Made by a program: the position numbers and the translations under genes. A stretch of DNA of 64,000 nucleotides from Pseudonocardia sp. 73-21. GTDB taxonomy: Bacteria; Actinomycetota; Actinomycetes; Mycobacteriales; Pseudonocardiaceae. Location: assembly GCF_001899645.1 (NCBI RefSeq), contig NZ_MKVV01000044.1:86682-150681 (forward strand), read 5' to 3'. Of the stretch, positions 39,697 through 48,438 are shown piece by piece (positions within the stretch are counted from its first letter, which is position 1; each line of letters starts with the position of its first letter). The notes beneath the pieces are model-generated. The model made no database searches, was not told where the DNA came from, and saw nothing but the letters and a program-made list of their open reading frames with translations.

Positions 39697-41040
39697 TCAG
39701 GCCGTCTTGCCGTGGCGGAGCGCGTAGAGCTCGCTGCCGCTCTTCATCCGCGCGGCCGGGCCGTCATCGCCCCCGTCGCCGCCGTGACCGATCTCCCGCA
39801 CCGGGACCAGACCCTTCTGCAGGGACGCCAGCGTGGCCGCCGCGCCCTCGCCACCGGTCTCCAGCTGGGCGAGCCAGTGCTCCCGGCTGGCCGGCGCGAT
39901 CCGGCCGTCGTCGATCGCAGCCAGGACCAGCTGCTCGCGGTCATCCCGCGACTGCCGGTCAGCGGCCTCGGCGCCACGCTGGGCAGCCGCTCGCGTCGAC
40001 TCCCACTGCGCGGCGTCGACGATCACCGTGCCCTCCGGTGCGCCTCTGGTGCCGGCCTCGGCCCGCTCCTGCAAGGCCTCGTCCAGCGCGGCCATCGTCG
40101 TGGCTTCGTCAGCGCCGGCAGCGACACCGAGCCGCTGCCGGACGTCGTCCAGGAAAGGCGACACGTTGTCGCTCCTCTCGGTTGTGGATCGCCCAGCCGC
40201 GGTCGCGGCGGGAGTTGTGCGGAGCACCGGCATCACCGGTGCTGGGGCCTGGGCCCGACCCGCGTGCCGGTAGGCGGACAGGTCGTGCCGATCCGGGTCG
40301 CGCAGGCTGTCCCACATCCCCCAGAAATCCAGGTACGAGCCCGCGCCCGGTGTGACCTGCTCGCCCTCGGCAGTGCCCGTCTCGTCGGCGGCCGCGACAC
40401 GGTCTGCAAGCCCTGCGGCGACGGCCTCCTCTGCCGTGTACCAGGTCTCCGCACGCATGACCTCGCGCCACTGTTCGGCGGTTCCACCTGCCCGGGCCGC
40501 GTAGGACGCGGCGTAGGAGTCACTGGTCGAGTCCAGCCGGCGCGCGTAGCTGGTGATCTCGGCGGCGTCACCGATCGCGACCCCCCACGCGTCGTGGATC
40601 ATCATTTGCGCGCCGATGCCCATGACGATCTCGTCGCCCGCCATCGCGATGACCGAGCCGGCCGAGGCGGCCAGGCCGTCGACTCGGACCACCACGCGGG
40701 CCCGGTGGGCGCGCAGCACGTTGGCGATCGCGACGCCCTCAGTCGCGTCGCCGCCGGGGCTGTTGAGGTGCAGCACGATCTGGTCGACGTCGAGCGAGGC
40801 GACATCGCGCACGAAGTCGTCGGCGGTCAGGCCGAACCAGCCGCCGATGGTGTCGAACACGTAGACGTCGGCCGAGGTGGTCGTCGTGGTGTCGGTGCCG
40901 TCGGGCGCGGTGGCCAGCGCGAGCACCGGGCCGACCTGGTACCAGGCAGGCGGGTTCTCGCCGGCCAGCGCCACCGCTGGGCGCCGGTTCACACCACGAC
41001 GAGATCGAGCAGGCACAGGTCCTCCAGGGGAGCGGGTCAC
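39697..41040 (-). CDS. Prohead protease, ClpP-like (S14), with C-terminal scaffold-like region
   Basis: 447 residues from GTG 41040, overlapping the portal gene (GTGA). The ClpP fold includes QIVLHLNSPGGDATEGVAIANVL, GLAASAGSVIAMAGDEIVMG with the catalytic Ser, and MMIHDAWGVAIGDA with the His. The last 180 residues are charged helices (RQRLGVAAGADEATTMAALDEALQERAE) and probably act as scaffold, later cut. GTG 40992 is an alternative start. Confidence 0.78.
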   Translation of the reverse strand: MTRSPGGPVPARSRRGVNRRPAVALAGENPPAWYQVGPVLALATAPDGTDTTTTTSADVYVFDTIGGWFGLTADDFVRDVASLDVDQIVLHLNSPGGDATEGVAIANVLRAHRARVVVRVDGLAASAGSVIAMAGDEIVMGIGAQMMIHDAWGVAIGDAAEITSYARRLDSTSDSYAASYAARAGGTAEQWREVMRAETWYTAEEAVAAGLADRVAAADETGTAEGEQVTPGAGSYLDFWGMWDSLRDPDRHDLSAYRHAGRAQAPAPVMPVLRTTPAATAAGRSTTERSDNVSPFLDDVRQRLGVAAGADEATTMAALDEALQERAEAGTRGAPEGTVIVDAAQWESTRAAAQRGAEAADRQSRDDREQLVLAAIDDGRIAPASREHWLAQLETGGEGAAATLASLQKGLVPVREIGHGGDGGDDGPAARMKSGSELYALRHGKTA

Positions 41041-42257
41041 GCCGCGGTCGGATCGGCGGCGGGCGGGGGCGCTTCCGGGTCGGCGCCAGGAAGGCCGTAC
41101 TGCTGGCGCAGCGCTTCCTCGAGGTCGGGGTCCCAGCGCAGCAGTCCGGAGTCGACGAGCATCTTGATCGCCGCCGCGGTGGCGGGATGCCGGGAGCCGA
41201 TCTCGTCGAACTCGATGCACGGCGCAGGCTCGTCCGGGCCGTAGTTCAGGTCGACGATGTCCTCGACGATGTGCGCGTTCGCGACGTCAGCCTTGGCCTG
41301 CGCGACTGTCTGCAGGCCGAGGGTGAAGAAGTCGGCGAACGTCGTGCCGAGTGCCCACGAACCGGTCTGCGTGCCGAGGTTCAGGAAGTGCGCCAACACC
41401 GCCCGGGCGATCTGCTCGTCGTGGTAGCGGATCGCGGGCATCGCATCTGGCAGTGCGCCCTCGACCCCGCGCAGCTCCAGCTTCGCGCCCTTCGGGATCC
41501 CGCCGCCGGCGTCCGGGCCGGACCGGAAGCTCTCGGCCAGCTTGCGCCCGGACTCCAGGTCCGTCGCCGAGGCCGCGGTGTAGATCGGCACGCCCATGCC
41601 GTTGCGCTCGATCGTCTGCGCCTGCACCCGCAGCAGCCGGTCCTTCAGGACCCAGTTCTTGTAGGCCGGGCGCAGCAGCGACGTACCGAACCAGTTCCCC
41701 GCCTCGCGGTCGTTGCAGTACATGACCAGCCGCGACACCGGGATCGGCTCCGCCACACCCTTCTGGACGATCGACTCCAGCCCACCGTCGCGCGCCACGT
41801 TGATCGCCTGCAGCGTGGCCGGCATCCGCGGCGCCAGCTTCCGCAACCGGGCCAGCCCGGCCTCGTCGATGCGATACAGCTGCTCGAACGGCATGTGCCC
41901 GAACACCAGGTCCAGCAGGGAGGTCTGCAGGTGCTCGCCCCAGGAGAAGCGGTCCCGGGTCCGGCGTGCCGCCGAGGCGGGCTGCTGTCCCTTCACCGGG
42001 AGGTTCAGGTCCTGGGCGACGTGCGCCACCACCTCAGGGCGGGCGTCGAGCGGGTTGATCCGCCACGTCGTGCGGCGCACCGGCAGCGTCACCGCGCGCA
42101 GCACCGAGGTGACCTGCGCGTCCTGGCGGCGCATCGCGTCGTACACCTGCACGCTGTAGGGCCACCGCAGCTCCGGGGTGGTCTCGCGGGTCGCCGCCGC
42201 CCACCAGGCGCCGCCCGACTGGTTCGCATAGCCGATCTCGGTCGTCGGAGCACTCAC
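41037..42257 (-). CDS. Portal protein, DUF935 family
   Basis: 406 residues. Key parts are PYSVQVYDAMRRQDAQVTSVLRAVTLPVRRTTWRI, VFGHMPFEQLYRID, GNWFGTSLLRPAYKNWVLKDRLLRVQAQTIERNGMGVP and KGAKLELRGVEG. This is the Mu gp29/DUF935 portal group common in actinophages. It forms the dodecameric ring through which the terminase packs DNA. Confidence 0.82.
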   Translation of the reverse strand: MSAPTTEIGYANQSGGAWWAAATRETTPELRWPYSVQVYDAMRRQDAQVTSVLRAVTLPVRRTTWRINPLDARPEVVAHVAQDLNLPVKGQQPASAARRTRDRFSWGEHLQTSLLDLVFGHMPFEQLYRIDEAGLARLRKLAPRMPATLQAINVARDGGLESIVQKGVAEPIPVSRLVMYCNDREAGNWFGTSLLRPAYKNWVLKDRLLRVQAQTIERNGMGVPIYTAASATDLESGRKLAESFRSGPDAGGGIPKGAKLELRGVEGALPDAMPAIRYHDEQIARAVLAHFLNLGTQTGSWALGTTFADFFTLGLQTVAQAKADVANAHIVEDIVDLNYGPDEPAPCIEFDEIGSRHPATAAAIKMLVDSGLLRWDPDLEEALRQQYGLPGADPEAPPPAADPTAA

Positions 42258-42278
42258 CGATACCCACCTCCCTCCACG

Positions 42279-43844
42279 TCAGAAGCCCATCCGTGCGAAA
42301 TCGACCCGCTCCAGCCCTGACGTGCCGGTCGGCGTCAGTGCCTGCGGCTCCGGCACCGTCTCCGGCTCGTGCGTGAGCAGCGCCCACACCGCCATCTGCA
42401 CCGCCTCCAGCGGGCTGATGTCCACCTCGCCGCGACGCGAGAACGTCCACAGATCCCCGAGCGTCCGCCGGCCCGCACCCGCCGCAGCCGCGTTCAGCTC
42501 CGGCTGGTCGAAGTGCAGCAGCCGCGGCATCTCGCCGTCGATCTCCGCGAGGAGCTCCTTCGCCGAGTGCCCGACCTCGCGCATCGTCGGCGTCAGCAGC
42601 ACGATCTCCGGCAGCTCGTCCGCCTCGTTCTCGGCCAGGATGTCGGGCACCAGGTGCCCGGCCGGGCCGCCCGGGTCGATCGCCACCGGCGCGTCGTAGT
42701 CACCCGCCAGCTCCCGCAGGCGCGGCAACACCCAGGCCGTACCGCGGCCCACCACCGGGCTGGCCGCGCGATCGACCTGGGCGAGCTGCACCACCAGATC
42801 TCCGTCGCGCCATCCAGCCACCGCGATCGTGGTCTCCGTCGCGTTCGGCCACGACGACGCAACGCCGAACGCGACCGGCCTTTCCGGTGCAAAGAGCGCA
42901 CCCGCGCGCGCCGCCCACGCCGCCGCCGGGATGACCCGCTTCGCCTCCGCCGGGTCCTCGTCGAAGAGCCCGATCCGCTCCCGCAGGTAGCCAGCCAGGC
43001 CCAACTCGCCGAGCTCGCCGGCGCACCAGTCCACCGTCACCAGGCCCGGCCGACGATCCGCCAACGACGGGTTCGACGGGATCAGGTGCTCGAGCGCCAG
43101 CGGATCGAACGTGCCCGCCTTGATCTGCCGGCGCACCAGCTCGGGATCAGCCGACCACTCGAACCCGGCCAGCTTCGCGTCCCCGTCGACCATGCGCTGC
43201 CGCAACTGCCGCAGCTGCACCGAACCGGCCACCCCGGCCGAGGAGGCGTAGATGACCATCGGCTTCGGCCGGGTCGTCATGCCCGACACGGCCGCCTCGA
43301 TCATCGCCGGATCCAGGAACAGCGCCTCGTCGAGGACCAGGAGGTCGACGTCGTCGAACCCTCGGCCCATCTTCGCCGAGCGCGCCACGAACGAGATGAA
43401 CGCGCCGTTCGTCAGCGTGATCGTCACCTGGTCGGCCGTCGAGTGCGGCTTCCCGGCCACCCTGCGCAACAGCGACGGCGTCCTCTTGATCAACGTCCAC
43501 AGCCGCTTGAATGCCTTCCGACACTGTGCGAACAGATGCGCCGTGTGATAGACGTTCTGGCCCAGCTCGAACAGCGCGTACAGCTCGATGATCTCGATGA
43601 CCGAGCCCTTGCCGTTCTGCCGCGGCAGGATCAGCAGCAGCGACAGCGCCGCCCAGCTGCCGTCCGCGTGCTCCCGCAGGCCGTGCTCGCACACGAACCG
43701 CTGCCACGGCATCGGCTCCATCCCGGCCGTCTCGGCCAGGAACAGCGCCTCACGCCCTGCGCTGGTCGGAGCGGATGGGGCGGACCACACCCGCGGCTCC
43801 TGCGAGCCGATCAGCTCGCATCCGCGCCACTTCGTCGAGCTCAT
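42279..43844 (-). CDS. terL: Terminase large subunit
   Basis: 521 residues from ATG 43844. Walker A is LILPRQNGKGS near residue 75, Walker B is DLLVLDEALF near 150, and SSAGVAGS follows as coupling motif. The C-terminal RNase H-like nuclease shows VAIDPGGPAG and a late acidic helix. It packs DNA and cuts concatemers. The start overlaps the small subunit gene by 95 bp; GTG 43790 is a possible alternative. Confidence 0.85.
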   Translation of the reverse strand: MSSTKWRGCELIGSQEPRVWSAPSAPTSAGREALFLAETAGMEPMPWQRFVCEHGLREHADGSWAALSLLLILPRQNGKGSVIEIIELYALFELGQNVYHTAHLFAQCRKAFKRLWTLIKRTPSLLRRVAGKPHSTADQVTITLTNGAFISFVARSAKMGRGFDDVDLLVLDEALFLDPAMIEAAVSGMTTRPKPMVIYASSAGVAGSVQLRQLRQRMVDGDAKLAGFEWSADPELVRRQIKAGTFDPLALEHLIPSNPSLADRRPGLVTVDWCAGELGELGLAGYLRERIGLFDEDPAEAKRVIPAAAWAARAGALFAPERPVAFGVASSWPNATETTIAVAGWRDGDLVVQLAQVDRAASPVVGRGTAWVLPRLRELAGDYDAPVAIDPGGPAGHLVPDILAENEADELPEIVLLTPTMREVGHSAKELLAEIDGEMPRLLHFDQPELNAAAAGAGRRTLGDLWTFSRRGEVDISPLEAVQMAVWALLTHEPETVPEPQALTPTGTSGLERVDFARMGF

Positions 43845-44121
43845 CCGGCGTGTCCTCCTCGGGCTCGTCGAGCACAGCCGCGGCCTTCGCTGACACCTTC
43901 GGAGGGGCCGCAAGCTTCCGCAGCTGGTCCAGCACCCGCATCAGCGCGCCGGCGGCGACCCGATCACCCGCGTCGAACTCCCGGGCCAGCTGCCTGGCAA
44001 GCTCCGCCGACGCCGTCGCCTGCACCGCGTCCGGCATCGTCCGCAGCTCGCGGTTCACGGCGATCAGCATCATGCGGCGGGCCATGCCGACCACCCGCCG
44101 TCGTCTCGAAATCTGGGCCAC
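43750..44121 (-). CDS. Terminase small subunit candidate
   Basis: 123 residues from GTG 44121. Basic N-terminus (AQISRRRRVVGMARRMMLIAVNREL), helices with ASAELARQLAREFDAG and GALMRVLDQLRKLAA, then an acidic stretch (DEPEEDTPDELDEVARM). Size and position directly before terL fit the DNA-recognition subunit. No clear HTH by eye, so the call rests mainly on context. Confidence 0.65.
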   Translation of the reverse strand: MAQISRRRRVVGMARRMMLIAVNRELRTMPDAVQATASAELARQLAREFDAGDRVAAGALMRVLDQLRKLAAPPKVSAKAAAVLDEPEEDTPDELDEVARMRADRLAGAAGVVRPIRSDQRRA

Positions 44122-44283
44122 TTTTCCGGGCCGTTTTCGGCGTTTTCGCAGGTCAGAAACGGCGCCGAAATCGCGTACCGATCTTGATCGGGATTTCCGC
44201 CCGGGAAACGGCCGCTGAAATAGGAATCGGAAGATGGCTGCGGGGTCGTCTGCGTGTCGCGCTGGATTTCCTGGCGGTTTGTG
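44122..44283. other. Non-coding region before terS: candidate cos site
   Basis: 162 bp without a gene, lower in GC than its surroundings. It holds a perfect palindrome CCGATC-TT-GATCGG (44178-44191), two copies of GTTTTCG around 44134-44149, and an inverted AAACGGCGCCGAAA-type stretch. The flanks, HNH endonuclease on one side and terminase on the other, are those of HK97-type cos phages. A late promoter may also lie here. Confidence 0.45.
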
Positions 44284-44604
44284 CTACCAGACGGGTAGCT
44301 CGACGCTGCTGCGTCGTGCGCGTCGCATCTGGTTGCCGAGTCGTGCGCCTGCTCCGCGGTTGCATGGCGAGCATGTGATGCGGTCGCCCTCTTGACCTCC
44401 GAGTGCTCGGGGGTTCGAGTGGTCGAGGTCCATGCGGCTCGGGTTGGTCATGATGCCGTCGCACTTGGGACCTGCGATGGGGCAGTGCGTGCCGATGGCG
44501 GCGGGCAGCAGCTCGCGTCTGCGTCGCTGGTGTGCCGAGCCGAGTCCGCGTTGTGTGGTGGTGCCTCGCCTGGCCCAGCGTTGGTTGTCGCGTCTGCTGG
44601 TCAT
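44284..44604 (-). CDS. HNH endonuclease (packaging-associated)
   Basis: 106 residues from ATG 44604. Zinc and catalytic finger: THCPIAGPKCDG, then MDLDHSNPRALGGQEGD and TCSPCNRGAGAR. HNH proteins next to terminase are required for specific cos cutting in HK97-like phages. It is coupled to its upstream neighbour by a 4-bp overlap. Confidence 0.75.
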   Translation of the reverse strand: MTSRRDNQRWARRGTTTQRGLGSAHQRRRRELLPAAIGTHCPIAGPKCDGIMTNPSRMDLDHSNPRALGGQEGDRITCSPCNRGAGARLGNQMRRARRSSVELPVW

Positions 44605-44756
44605 GGCCGGCTGCTCGGGGTGGGGTGTACGGCGGTGGGTGTGCCGAGGCTGGGCGCGTCGATGGTGGGCACGCGGGGTGCTGCGATGAGCAGGCCGGCG
44701 AGGAGTCCGAGGAGGACGAGCGAGGCGCCGAGTGCGACGTAGCGGGGTGCGCTCAT
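44601..44756 (-). CDS. Small membrane protein (51 aa)
   Basis: From ATG 44756: one membrane helix (YVALGASLVLLGLLAGLLIAAP) and a Pro/Thr-rich tail. Upstream in-frame residues would run through the hairpin at 44779-44802 and are less likely. Function unknown. Confidence 0.5.
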   Translation of the reverse strand: MSAPRYVALGASLVLLGLLAGLLIAAPRVPTIDAPSLGTPTAVHPTPSSRP

Positions 44757-44778
44757 GGGCGTCACCTCGGGAACGACG

Positions 44779-44802
44779 AGAGCCAGCCCGAAGGCTGGCT
44801 CT
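44779..44802. repeat. Perfect 10-bp stem hairpin
   Basis: AGAGCCAGCC-CGAA-GGCTGGCTCT, in the 99-bp gap between the early operon end (44856) and the membrane protein gene (44756). On the leftward transcript it would form a stable hairpin, possibly a partial terminator between early and late genes or a processing site. Confidence 0.5.
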
Positions 44803-44855
44803 GGTGACACGTGTGCGCTTGTGGGGCGCATCCTGCATCATCGCCCAGCCCTTGG

Positions 44856-45635
44856 TCAACTCGCCACGTCGTCCTGTGACAGCGCGGCGGCGAGGAGGGT
44901 GAATCGCTCGGGTGGCCACCATGCCTCGCATGAGGGGTGGATGCAGGCGGCGTAGCGGTCGGTGAGGTTGATCTGGATGGCTGCCTTGCGGATCTTCTGG
45001 CCGTCTTCGGTGACGATGACGTGGCGGTTGCGGCAGGCGGGGCAGGGCCGGATGGCTTCGCTCCAGCGTGCGGGGCTGACGATGGCTCGGGCTTCCATGA
45101 CCCAGCGTCGTGCGTCTTCGACGGCGGCCTCGGGGTCGTCGGGCTGCCATGCGGTGAGGGCGTTGTAGGTGGGCTGGCCGTCGGCTGCTCGGGTGGTGCG
45201 GCGGATGGCGGCGAGCAGCTCGACGGCGGTGGTGTTGAGCGGGGAGCGGTGTGCGCCTCGGCTGCCGTTCCCGCTGCCGTTGGTGGAGTGGACGGCTTCG
45301 TCGACCTGGGCGAGTAGGGATGGCAGGTAGGCGGTGATGGGGCGGAGGCCGGCGTGGAGTCGTCGGAGGTGGCGGCGGTGGATGGCGCCTGCGGTGCGCA
45401 TGGCGCAGAGGGCTCGCTCGGCGCCGTCGATGTTGCCGCGTTCGGTGGCGTAGGCGTGGCGGGCGCGGAGCATCCGGATGTGTTCGACGTGGATGCGGTT
45501 GACGTTGCGGAGCTGGTCGCGTGCGGCGGCGTGGTCGCGGTCGAGCTGGTGGATGCCGGGCTGGGTGAGTTCGTCGATGGCGACGCTGAGTCGGAGCGCG
45601 GCGGGCATGTCGGGCTGCTGGTCGGGCTCGGTCAC
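44856..45635 (-). CDS. Conserved phage protein with C-terminal zinc finger
   Basis: 259 residues from GTG 45635. Long helical first half (AALRLSVAIDELTQPGIHQLDRDHAAARDQL, RAALCAMRTAG-type helices), then CPACRNRHVIVTEDGQKIRKAAIQIN and YAACIHPSCEAWWPPERF with four Cys. The finger resembles those of actinophage DNA-binding proteins encoded near the end of the early region. Possibly a late-gene activator; this is inference. Confidence 0.55.
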   Translation of the reverse strand: MTEPDQQPDMPAALRLSVAIDELTQPGIHQLDRDHAAARDQLRNVNRIHVEHIRMLRARHAYATERGNIDGAERALCAMRTAGAIHRRHLRRLHAGLRPITAYLPSLLAQVDEAVHSTNGSGNGSRGAHRSPLNTTAVELLAAIRRTTRAADGQPTYNALTAWQPDDPEAAVEDARRWVMEARAIVSPARWSEAIRPCPACRNRHVIVTEDGQKIRKAAIQINLTDRYAACIHPSCEAWWPPERFTLLAAALSQDDVAS

Positions 45636-45838
45636 TCGGCGGCCTCGGTGTCGAAGCCGAGCTGCTCCGGCTCGGCGGCGGGCACGGCGGTGCGGGGCCG
45701 CCAGATCACCCAGAGGTGGCAGTCGGGGCACTCGTACTGCTCGTGGGTGCGGGCCATGTCGGCGGCCCACACGGCCCAGTGCATGGGCCCAGGACCGTAG
45801 GCGTGCGGCTCGGTGCAGAAGACGCGCTCGGTGGTCAC
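45632..45838 (-). CDS. Small zinc-binding protein (68 aa)
   Basis: Starts MTTERVFCTEPHAYGPGP; HEQYECPDCHLWVIWRPR carries a CxxC pair. Overlaps the next gene by 4 bp. Unknown role. Confidence 0.5.
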   Translation of the reverse strand: MTTERVFCTEPHAYGPGPMHWAVWAADMARTHEQYECPDCHLWVIWRPRTAVPAAEPEQLGFDTEAAE

Positions 45839-45855
45839 GGTGCGGGGAGCTCCGA

Positions 45856-46818
45856 TCAGGTCGTGGCGATGAGCGGGCGCAGGATGGCGGCGGCCAGGAG
45901 TGGCGGCACGGCGTTGCCGACCTGCTGGTGACGAGAGGTCTTTGAGCCCTTAAACGGGTAGTCGGCCCGGAACGACTGCAGGGCCGCGGCCTCCTGGACC
46001 GACACCGGAACCGAGCCGTTCTGAAATTGCGCCTCGCCCTTGTCCCACGCCTTGTGTCCGGGCCTACCGATGCGCGGATCCCCCAGGACTGTCGTGGCCG
46101 GCCGGGTCAGCACCCACACGTCGGACCGGGACTTACCTGTGATCGTGGGTGCAGGCCTGGACACAGGTGTGTCCGGGCGGTCGCCGTGCCGTTCCGCGAG
46201 ACCAGCACCACGTGTTCGGCGGTAAGCGACCTCGTCGGACCAGCCGAGCGCCTCGGCCATCGTGATCCAGCGCGGCAGCTGCGAACCGAACAGGTCCATG
46301 CCGTCGAGCGCGGCATGCGTCGGCGTAGGCGGCTGCGCGATCCCGTCCAGCCGTGCGATCAGAACAGCCCGCGTCCGCGTCTGCGGCACCCCGTAGTCGG
46401 CGGCCAGAAGCTTCCCCGTCCACGTCGAATACCCCTCCTGGCGAAGCTGCGCGGCGACGATCTGCCAGATTGGCAGTACTTCCTCGACCTGCTCGAGCAC
46501 CACCCAGCGGGGGTGTAGCTCGAGCGCCCAACGCCCAGGAACCCACACGAGCTCACCGCGGGGGTCGCCTAGCCCTGCTTTCCTGCCGGCCTTGGAGAAG
46601 GTCGTGCATACCGGTGAGCCGATGAGCCCGTCGACCTTGCCTGCGAACGGGGTCGGGGAGTAGGTCGTGAGGTCGGCCTGCACGCGCCAGTGCCCGGCAG
46701 CGTCCGCGGTGCGGCATGCGTCGCGGTCGCGGTCGATGCCGACGATCGGCCCGGTGTAGCCGGCCAGACGGGCGCCTTCTTCCCAGCCGCCCGGTCCCGC
46801 GAACAGGTCGAGGATCAC
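45856..46818 (-). CDS. C5-cytosine DNA methyltransferase
   Basis: 320 residues from GTG 46818 (GTG 46845 is possible). Motif I is DLFAGPGGW, motif IV GSPVCTTFSKAG with the catalytic Cys, motif VI VLEQVEEV in place of the usual ENV, motif VIII QTRTRAVLIA, motif X GNAVPP. All core motifs are present, so it is probably active. The target cannot be read. No partner restriction enzyme is nearby, so an orphan, anti-restriction role is likely. Coupled to the RuvC-like gene. Confidence 0.82.
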   Translation of the reverse strand: MILDLFAGPGGWEEGARLAGYTGPIVGIDRDRDACRTADAAGHWRVQADLTTYSPTPFAGKVDGLIGSPVCTTFSKAGRKAGLGDPRGELVWVPGRWALELHPRWVVLEQVEEVLPIWQIVAAQLRQEGYSTWTGKLLAADYGVPQTRTRAVLIARLDGIAQPPTPTHAALDGMDLFGSQLPRWITMAEALGWSDEVAYRRTRGAGLAERHGDRPDTPVSRPAPTITGKSRSDVWVLTRPATTVLGDPRIGRPGHKAWDKGEAQFQNGSVPVSVQEAAALQSFRADYPFKGSKTSRHQQVGNAVPPLLAAAILRPLIATT

Positions 46819-47417
46819 GCGCGGACCGCTTCCCGTTCGGGCCACTGGGCTTTCTTCAGCCACCCGGCGCCGCGCCGGCCGTCGAGCCACGGCCCGTCGA
46901 ACCCGATCCAGTCGCACCCTGCCGTGGCCAGCGCGACGGCGTCGGCCTCGTCGTCGGTGATGCGGGCGAGGCCGAACCCGGGCCAGCAGGCGGCGACGGC
47001 GCGCTTCACGTCGGCCTTGGCCGCGTGCCCGTTGCCCGCGATGTAGCCCTTCATGGTGGTCGGGTTGAGTACGGCGACGGGTACCTCGGCGCGGATGAGC
47101 CGGTCGATGATCAGCCATCGGAGCGCGGCGCGCTCGTCCGGCTGGCCGAGGGTGGCGGCCCCGGGGAGTGGTCCCTCGAGGACGACGAGCTTGGTGTTGA
47201 CGGTGACGAGCCCGGTGAACCACAGGAAGATCGATCGGATGCGGTCGTGGACCTCGACGAGGTCCTTGTGGTGCTTCTCGGGACACGGCTTGTGGCCGAG
47301 GTGGCAGGGCAGGGAGTCGGTGGTCTTGACCCAGGTGGTGACGTGGCCGGTGTCGGTGATCTGGGCGGCGCCTGTGCTGGTGAGCGACAGGTCGCCCCCG
47401 AGGACGGAGGGGGGCAT
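46815..47417 (-). CDS. RuvC-like Holliday junction resolvase
   Basis: 200 residues from ATG 47417. RNase H fold acidic residues: GGDLSLTSTGAA (Asp), LVVLEGPLPGA (Glu) and ITDDEADAVALA (Asp pair). KGYIAGNGHAAKADVKRAVAACW matches the conserved KxxxxG-KxxV stretch of phage RuvC-like resolvases. It resolves replication or recombination intermediates before packaging. ATGA and GTGA overlaps on both sides. Confidence 0.75.
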   Translation of the reverse strand: MPPSVLGGDLSLTSTGAAQITDTGHVTTWVKTTDSLPCHLGHKPCPEKHHKDLVEVHDRIRSIFLWFTGLVTVNTKLVVLEGPLPGAATLGQPDERAALRWLIIDRLIRAEVPVAVLNPTTMKGYIAGNGHAAKADVKRAVAACWPGFGLARITDDEADAVALATAGCDWIGFDGPWLDGRRGAGWLKKAQWPEREAVRA

Positions 47418-48055
47418 CAGGCGACGTCCCGGTAGGAGCGGCCGTCGAGGACGCGATCGATGCTGCCCCGGCAGACGCCGAACTCGCGGGACAGTGCCGA
47501 GACGTTCAGCCGCTGGTTCGCTGCGGCGGCTCGGCGGCGGATCTCTCGGACCTGGTCTGTAGTGAGCTTGGCCCGCGGGTTGGCCGTGCCGATCAGTGGG
47601 CGCGGGTTCCACCTGCCTTCGTCGCGGCGGACCCTGTTGTCGGTCCGCTTGTGGCAGCTCAGGCAGAGCGGACGGTATCGCTCGACGTCCGTGCTCCACC
47701 GCACGGTCGAGCCGTTCTCGGTGCCCTCGATCGGCGCTGGGTCGGTCTCGTCGTACGACCACTGCCGCGCGGGATCGGGGCAGCTGGCGCACTGGTGGGT
47801 GGACGCCTTACCGCGTGCTCGCTCGACGCGCTTGTGCATGGCGCGATAGGTGGGCTGCGCACCAGTCCAATCGGCACGGCTCGGGCCGGTTCGGAGCGAT
47901 GCCCGCCAGCTCTCGTAGTGCTCCTGGCACCGGAGGGCGCGGTAGACCGGCTCGGAGCAGACCGTGAGCCTGCACGTGGCCCCGAGCGGCCCCCGACAGT
48001 CCTCGCAGAGCGGGCTGGAGCAGCCGGGGCAGCGCGGCACGTCGTCGGCGCTCAC
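47417..48055 (-). CDS. HNH-type protein with C-terminal HTH (homing-endonuclease-like)
   Basis: 212 residues from GTG 48055. Zinc pairs CPGCSSPLCEDCRG and a middle finger (CASCPDPARQWSYDETDP ... YRPLCLSCHKRTD), then NPRAKLTTDQVREIRRRAAA and VSALSREFGVCRGSIDRVLDGRSY, a DNA-binding repeat of the type found after HNH homing domains. Probably a mobile endonuclease settled in the early operon. Confidence 0.65.
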   Translation of the reverse strand: MSADDVPRCPGCSSPLCEDCRGPLGATCRLTVCSEPVYRALRCQEHYESWRASLRTGPSRADWTGAQPTYRAMHKRVERARGKASTHQCASCPDPARQWSYDETDPAPIEGTENGSTVRWSTDVERYRPLCLSCHKRTDNRVRRDEGRWNPRPLIGTANPRAKLTTDQVREIRRRAAAANQRLNVSALSREFGVCRGSIDRVLDGRSYRDVA

Positions 48056-48438
48056 TGCTCGGCTCCGGCCGCGATGCTCGCGGCGATCGAGGCGCTGTCG
48101 ACGGCGGGTCCGCGCCACATGCCGTCGCGCAGCTCGGCGATACCAGGCGGGAAGCTCTCGGGGTTGACGCATTGGCCGTGAGGACCGTCGGCGGAGCGGT
48201 GGCGGTCGAACAGCTCGGCGCCGGAGAACGTTCGGTGGCACGCGGAGCAGTGGGCGGCTCGCTGACCGGTCCATCGGGCGTCACAGCCCCCGCAGGCGGC
48301 TGGGGCGGCGGGGCGGCGAACCCTGGATGCCGCTTCCTCGCTTCCCCTTTCGCGCAGGAGCGACGAACTCGGGTCCGCCGGTACATTGGGACCCTCGGGG
48401 ATGTTGATGTTGTTAGAACGCGACTGAGGGGCGCTCAT
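48052..48438 (-). CDS. FDXHR-type putative zinc-binding protein
   Basis: 128 residues. CGGCDARWTGQRAAHCSACHRTFSG, then ELFDRHRSADGPHGQCVNP, matches the FDxHR zinc-binding family frequent in actinophages, of unknown function. Stop/start overlaps with both neighbours. Confidence 0.7.
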   Translation of the reverse strand: MSAPQSRSNNINIPEGPNVPADPSSSLLRERGSEEAASRVRRPAAPAACGGCDARWTGQRAAHCSACHRTFSGAELFDRHRSADGPHGQCVNPESFPPGIAELRDGMWRGPAVDSASIAASIAAGAEQ

